From: Polytrichum commune
Taxonomy: Eukaryota > Streptophyta > Polytrichopsida > Polytrichales > Polytrichaceae
Assembly (NCBI GenBank): GCA_950295325.1
Contig: OX485805.1
Span: 25,595,501-25,659,500 of the forward strand
Length of the DNA: 64,000 nucleotides
Reading direction: 5' to 3'
The translations under genes were made by a program, and so were the position numbers. The notes under the pieces are model-generated. The model saw only the letters and a program-made list of their open reading frames with translations. It was not told the DNA's origin and did not search any database. Below, one piece after another: positions 61,053 to 64,000 of the stretch. The number at the start of each line of letters is the position of its first letter. Within the stretch, counting starts at the first letter, position 1.

Positions 61053-61438
61053 TCCGTGAACACAGTTCCCGCATCGTTGCAATGCAGAATCGTCGTGGCT
61101 CTTTCATCTCCTCCATCACGCATCGCCACCCGCCCGGCCAGAGGATAGAACAACACCAAGGCGTCCGCCAAGGAGTCCTTCAGATGTTGCACGACGGAGG
61201 AGAGGGGTGACGAGATTTGGTCGGCTGTGTAGATGCAAAGCAGGGGTGTGTAATAGGTTACCCACATCACGTCCAAGTTGGAGAGAGTGAGCCATTCCTT
61301 CTCGGCTGGCGTCGCTACAGAAGGTTTGACGAAGCTTGTGGTAATGTTCTTCAACTCCTTCCCCAACAGTCGATCTTCAAATATGAGACTGCTGTCTTCG
61401 GTGCTGGCCTTATCCTGCTTCTCCACCTCGCCCTCCAT
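61053..61438 (-). pseudogene. captured 5' exon of a BAHD acyltransferase
   Basis: Begins at the Met at 61438 on the minus strand and encodes VKPSVATPAEKEWLTLSNLD, MWVTYYTPLLCIY and ADALVLFYPLAGRVAMRDGG, the N-terminal landmarks of plant BAHD enzymes (CoA-dependent acyl transfer to alcohols or amines). The catalytic HxxxD and the DFGWG motif would lie downstream and are missing: the frame runs into the DXS fragment and stops four codons later. As the fragment keeps the start codon and probably the 5' leader, a captured promoter could drive a chimeric transcript. Confidence 0.85.
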
Positions 61439-62029
61439 GCTTGCTGAGTCACTTTGTCGGGAATGCTTCCAACTTGCTCCCTCTCACAGCAGCTTCGCAC
61501 CTTCACAGCGGGCATCGATTAAGGGTTAACTTCAGCAAAAACATGGCCACTGTCTCTTTCATCAGATCCACATACATACTCACTCTCATCCGATCCCGAA
61601 GTACAGAGATTTGGACATTGAGACAATCAATCAACGTCCAGATCCACACAACAATTTCAAACAAAAAAACAGGGTCACAGGAGAAATCTCGGTGAAGAGG
61701 GTTCAGTGAAGGGTTCAGAACGGTGTCTCTCTCGCTTCCCGTTGAAGGCGTTGAGCTCTCGCTTCCTGCTGCTGCTCCTAGACCTTGATCTGACCCATTC
61801 GAGCTTGCCTTCACATGTCGACTCTCCACCTCCGCCCATGGTGATGTCGAGGAGCTCCGCAGGGGTTTCGGAAGGAAGCGGAGGCGGGGGCTAGAGAGGG
61901 CGGGGGTGAGAGAGGGCGGGAGCGGAACGGACAGATTTCGACGAGTCTGTCAACCATTTTTTCGCTTTTCGACAGCTGGGCCTTTTAATAATAATAAAAT
62001 TCGACAATTATTTAAAAATTTTAATTATC
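61439..62029. other. right interior of the transposon, likely captured 5' flank
   Basis: GC-richer DNA on the 5' side of the BAHD start; probably its leader and promoter or another captured segment, with no recognised protein. A GGAGGCGGGGGC-rich stretch (61.86-61.92 kb) resembles 23.81-23.84 kb. TTCGAC motifs occur at 61937-61942, 61968-61973 and 62000-62005, forming the right subterminal cluster. Confidence 0.5.
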
Positions 62030-62055
62030 GTCGAACTGGCCTATCACATACGGTA
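62030..62055 (-). repeat. right terminal inverted repeat of Pack-pogo element
   Basis: Inverted match to 55878-55903 with one mismatch, followed by TA at 62056-62057. Confidence 0.95.
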
Positions 62056-62057
62056 TA

Positions 62058-62774
62058 TGACAATCATTATATTCAATATCAAAAAAAATGTTTTGAAATG
62101 TTCTTACTTTCTAACCTTGCAACTTTTAATTTCAAATGGACAATGCTAATTTCCATGTGAAAAAAAGGTTGGAGCCTAATATAGGGGTTAATAACTACAA
62201 ATGGGGAAAACTATTAAACTCCTTACACCTAAACATCCAAGAGGCCGATTATGAACCTCGGGATTTCGTATAAAGGGAGTTTAAGATTACTTATGAATAT
62301 TTTAAGCTTTGTAATGTCAAAAGTTATCATATCTAAACTTAAACCCAATTATCATAGACATCGTTTCAAATGGAGCAGAATAAACATAGTTTAAAACGAA
62401 TCATAAAACATATTGAGCTCACATATGCAATCTAGACTCAAATACATACCATGTACATTCAATCACCTACATGCGGCCTGAACACGTTGTGCCCTGGCCA
62501 AAGGCCGAAGGGTTTGTGTTCAGATTACAATCCAGGATCTATAAGGCTTCGTATATGATTTCACATATGATTTCACATATGATTTCACATATGATTTCAC
62601 ATATGACTTCACTTCACTTTTGTGTTTTCAATAAGTTCCACTAAGAATGAACTCTATACCTTAAAACAAATTGAATAGTATTATTTCAACACTTGTATAC
62701 CGAGTGCACAAACAGTCACATTTCCCATGTAGAAGCACCCTTGATCCTTTAAGGGTTAGTAAAAACACGATGAT
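62058..62774. other. intergenic region, no gene seen
   Basis: AT-rich; contains the 12-bp tandem repeat at 62553-62612. Confidence 0.55.
62553..62612. repeat. 12-bp tandem repeat ATATGATTTCAC, five copies
   Basis: Four exact copies and a fifth with one change (ATATGACTTCAC). Confidence 0.95.
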
Positions 62775-62777
62775 TTA

Positions 62778-63120
62778 AGGGTCACTTTACACACGGCCCA
62801 AGGGCCGTGACCATGTAATTTTGAGGGCCCATGATTCTCATACAAAGACCGTACCACTGACATGGTTTGCGGATATTTGTGTCAAACCTACCCTTTGAAA
62901 GTGGACCTGACACAAATTCTAACAGACCATGAAACATTCTTTAGTCTGCCATGTAAGAATCCATGTAGACTTTCCCAGTTGTGATAATTTCTTTGGGCCC
63001 TTACGCCTTCACCTTCTAGTGTGAAGTGAACTTAGATGGTTTCGGCCTTTTCAATCGGTGAGAGATCTTATTAGAATGCTATGGTCACGGGCATTCAGTC
63101 TCGTGTGTGAAGTGCCTCTT
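62778..63120 (+). mobile_element. MITE family A relative, diverged 343-bp copy
   Basis: The ends AGGGTCACTTTACACACGG and (inverted) AGAGGCACTTCACACACGAG are flanked by TTA at 62775-62777 and 63121-63123. Internal blocks (CGTGACCATG, AAGAATCCATGTAGACTTT, AGTGTGAAGTGAACTT) match the full-length copy at 28778-29277, with large internal deletions. Confidence 0.75.
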
Positions 63121-63233
63121 TTAAAATGGCATAAAAATTAGACAAGCCATTTTCAGTTGTAAAGGACTATAGAAACACGTGGCATGTTGGTCTCTAAATT
63201 AGCAAGCCCCCTAAATGATAACCAGAAAAAGTG

Positions 63234-63240
63234 TATAAAT
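63234..63240 (+). promoter_or_regulatory. TATA box of a gene leaving the window on the right
   Basis: TATAAAT followed within about 30 bp by a shift to GC-richer, gene-like sequence that continues to the window end. Telo-box-like motifs lie downstream (GAACCCTAG at 63641, AAACCCTA at 63930), common in plant 5' leaders. Inferred. Confidence 0.4.
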
Positions 63241-63373
63241 AATGGGTGGTGGGGGCCCACCACACCCAACGTTTCAACGCTGCCGGGAGCGCACGGGGAA
63301 CGCATGAGAACCCGTGGAGAACGCAAATCGAACCCATAAGGAACAGGATGGGAACACATTGGGAACGACAATC

Positions 63374-64000
63374 ATGAGCGTCAGAGGAGCTTGGTTTCTG
63401 CACTTCGCCTTCGCAGTTTCTTCTTCAGAGAGCTCGTCGCAAGGCTCGCAAGCGAACCACTCACCGTCATTGCCACGCGCTTCCCGGCCTCTCGATCTTG
63501 TACAGCTTAACGGACTCGCCTACATCAGAAAGCATTCGACGCATCATCTAACGAGCATTTTTTTCATCTATTTCTGACCGAATACCGTCCAGTATTGACT
63601 GCGTAGGCACCTAAGAGAGAACCCTCGGGGTGTGGTGACCGAACCCTAGCATCGTTCGCATCGCATGTTACTTGCGTCTCAACATCGAGATTGAGCTTTC
63701 GGGGTGGGTTTATCATCATTTTCTGAACCTACGCCTACGCGTCTGGAGTTTCGTTTCTGATGAGCAAGCTCCGGTTGCTGCCACTTGTGCACCGCGATCT
63801 TGGATGGTTGCACAGGGCGAGGGTTTCCTTCTTGGGCTGGGACACAGATTTGGTTGTTAACGACGTAACGGTGTCGAGAGGAATTTGAGAGGTGGCAGAG
63901 AATCGCAGTGGGTCTTGGAGGAGAGGATGAAACCCTAGGCCATGCGTTCACTCCTCGTTGACATCAGTCTTCCTGCGAGGACGGGGGTCTTGAGAGTGGT
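63374..64000 (+). other. probable 5' region of a partial gene, product unknown
   Basis: Two possible starts are visible: an ATG at 63374 opening 68 codons (MSVRGAWFLHFAFAVSS, possibly a signal peptide), and an ATG at 63942, just after a telo-box, that stays open to the end of the window (19 codons, MRSLLVDISLPARTG). No domain is recognisable. The segment may be largely 5' UTR. The call rests on composition and promoter-like motifs, so it is weak. Confidence 0.3.

Larger units (their letters stand above)
55878..62055 (+). mobile_element. complete 6178-bp Pack-type pogo/Tigger-like transposon with captured host genes
   Basis: The ends are 26-bp inverted repeats beginning TACCGTAYGTGATAGGCCAG and ending GTTCGAC, with a single mismatch (C left, T right at position 8). 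Both are flanked by TA (55876-55877, 62056-62057), the Tc1/mariner target; TATA with ends starting CCGT is an equivalent reading. Inside are a plus-strand DDD transposase (56402-58063) and, on the minus strand, pieces of aminopeptidase P, DXS and a BAHD acyltransferase. TTCGAC motifs cluster just inside both ends. The element thus joins features of an autonomous transposon and of Pack-type gene-capturing elements. Near-identical ends and target duplication indicate a fairly recent insertion. Confidence 0.9.

Noticed and set aside
61903-62160. Plus-strand open frame spanning the right end of the transposon
   Set aside because: It crosses the terminal inverted repeat and target duplication into flanking DNA, so it is an accidental frame.
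1-64000. CRISPR arrays, bacterial operons, rRNA genes, organelle insertions
   Set aside because: No regularly spaced direct repeats with unique spacers, no rRNA-like or plastid/mitochondrial gene sequence was recognised; the repeats seen are microsatellites, tandem duplications or transposons.

Overview
The window is nuclear DNA of a land plant. It contains intron-rich plant genes (RAD23, a WRN-type exonuclease, an SBP-box factor of the large ankyrin/membrane-anchored class) with GT-AG introns, set in AT-rich, repeat-filled intergenic DNA with MITEs, tRNA-derived SINEs and microsatellites. Nothing fixes the species. The many small decayed transposons and gene sequences that resemble but do not closely match flowering-plant copies suggest a seedless plant (bryophyte, lycophyte or fern); that is inference only.

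Layout: 1-1364 is 3' flank. 1365-6449 (minus) is a complete 12-exon RAD23 gene (UBL-UBA-XPCB-UBA), with its 5' region reaching to about 6.95 kb. 7-9.2 kb is non-coding. 9291-13161 (plus) is a complete 7-exon WRN-like DEDDy exonuclease gene with a TATA box. 13.2-37.2 kb is a 24 kb gene desert made of SINEs, TTA-target (PIF/Harbinger-like) MITEs, Tigger-like and CACTA-like MITEs, tandem repeats and a few decayed transposon ORFs. 39679-46676 (plus) is a complete 13-coding-exon SPL gene, probably with a long intron-containing 5' UTR reaching back to about 37.2 kb. 46.7-55.9 kb is repeats again, including a MITE with a 144-bp tandem duplication at its end.

55878-62055 is the most interesting object: a complete 6178-bp DNA transposon with near-perfect 26-bp terminal inverted repeats, a TA target duplication, and a pogo/Tigger-like DDD transposase. 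It carries cargo from at least three unrelated host genes, all on the opposite strand: the last four exons of an aminopeptidase P (with introns), one exon of the plastid enzyme DXS, and the 5' exon of a BAHD acyltransferase. A 54-bp piece of the BAHD exon occurs a second time, and the DXS and BAHD pieces meet at a short microhomology. It is a Pack-type element that also holds its own almost intact transposase, whose predicted ORF has a single TAG between two in-frame start codons.

62-64 kb holds another MITE, a tandem repeat, and a GC-richer stretch with a TATA box and telo-box motifs that probably is the 5' end of a gene leaving the window on the right.

The three host genes have no evident functional link (proteasome shuttling and DNA repair; exonuclease; transcription factor). 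No CRISPR array, intact tRNA, rRNA or operon structure was seen. Exon boundaries were derived by hand from reading frame, GT-AG sites and family resemblance, without transcripts.
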